Source: Bactericera cockerelli (taxonomy: Eukaryota > Arthropoda > Insecta > Hemiptera > Triozidae). Taken from it: a DNA stretch of 64,000 nt. The notes under the pieces were generated by a model. That model did not search any database and had not been told where the DNA came from. It saw only the letters and a program-made list of their open reading frames with translations. The DNA lies in contig CM044958.1 of the NCBI GenBank assembly GCA_024516035.1, positions 21,749,568 through 21,813,567 on the forward strand. The letters run 5' to 3'. A program made the translations under genes and the position numbers. Position 1 is the first letter of the stretch. Each line of letters starts with the position of its first letter. This document shows, in pieces, positions 63,723 to 64,000 of the stretch.

Positions 63723-64000
63723 CTAAAATAAAAACGATAAAAATTAATAGGTACTTAAAAATTTGCAACTAATATGCGTAAGCGGTTCCGGGACACAACC
63801 AACTTTTTTTAATTATTGATTTTATTTATTTGTATTATTATTTTACAATTTTTGGAGGATGGCATACTTTTTTTAATTACAATACTTGTATAAACTTTTG
63901 GTCTTACATATGGTTGGTACTGTAGAAACAAATACGATACCAGCCATGTTAGACCAAAAGACAATAATACAAATCGCTGGCTCCCGTTAGAAACAGGGTT
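63723..64000. other. P450 intron, right edge of window
   Basis: AT-rich intron upstream of the first visible P450 exon on the - strand. TTGGTCTTACATATGG (63898) and TGTTAGACCAAAAG (63947) hint at an inverted repeat of an unrecognised element. Confidence 0.35.

Overview
The window is nuclear DNA from an insect or close arthropod relative. It has spliceosomal introns with GT-AG boundaries, GC-rich exons in AT-rich introns, and a dense load of SINEs, LINEs, Helitrons, TIR transposons and MITEs. A hemipteran is plausible, but this rests on general impression and not on a diagnostic marker.

Two host genes are readable and they converge. On the + strand, 24 exons from 3062 to 52544 encode an orthologue of TDRD9 / spindle-E, the DExH-box RNA helicase plus Tudor protein of the germline piRNA pathway. 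All helicase motifs (I, Ia, DEVH, SAT, V, VI), an HA2-like region, a Tudor core and a C-terminal C2H2-like finger are visible. The intron phases join consistently except where small indels interrupt the frame (exons at 17432, 30162, 35656 and 45028). On the - strand, six exons from 63722 down to 56426 encode the C-terminal two thirds of a CYP4-like cytochrome P450. Its N-terminal exons lie beyond the right edge.

The most unusual structure is in the TDRD9 gene. Seven of its introns have a tandem repeat whose unit spans the exon-intron junction and so copies the splice site. Four sites are arrays: donors x12 at 21252, x~32 at 28012 and x11 at 45182, and acceptors x16 at 35159. Three more acceptors are simple two-copy duplications, at exons 4, 5 and 7. 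An eighth intron has a ~32-copy 30-bp array starting about 10 bases inside its donor.

The introns and flanks are a mosaic of mobile elements, and several insertions can be dated relative to one another. (1) 3921-8622 is a TIR transposon with ~0.9 kb terminal repeats, a 3-bp TAT duplication and a PIN/XPG-like protein remnant; it is interrupted by a second transposon at 4682-6142. (2) 23144-26314 is a PHD-finger / reverse transcriptase / restriction-like-endonuclease retrotransposon with a 13-bp target duplication and a 5' inversion typical of twin priming. (3) 37810-40288 is a Jockey/CR1-type LINE inserted in a SINE-like repeat. (4) 57888-59789 is a Helitron containing a 1.65-kb fold-back element; an empty site for the Helitron lies beside it. 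(5) 49351-51853 is a TIR element with the same CAGGGTG ends and TATA duplication as the fold-back. At least six tRNA-headed SINE families, a recurrent LINE-tail repeat and several MITE families fill most of the rest.
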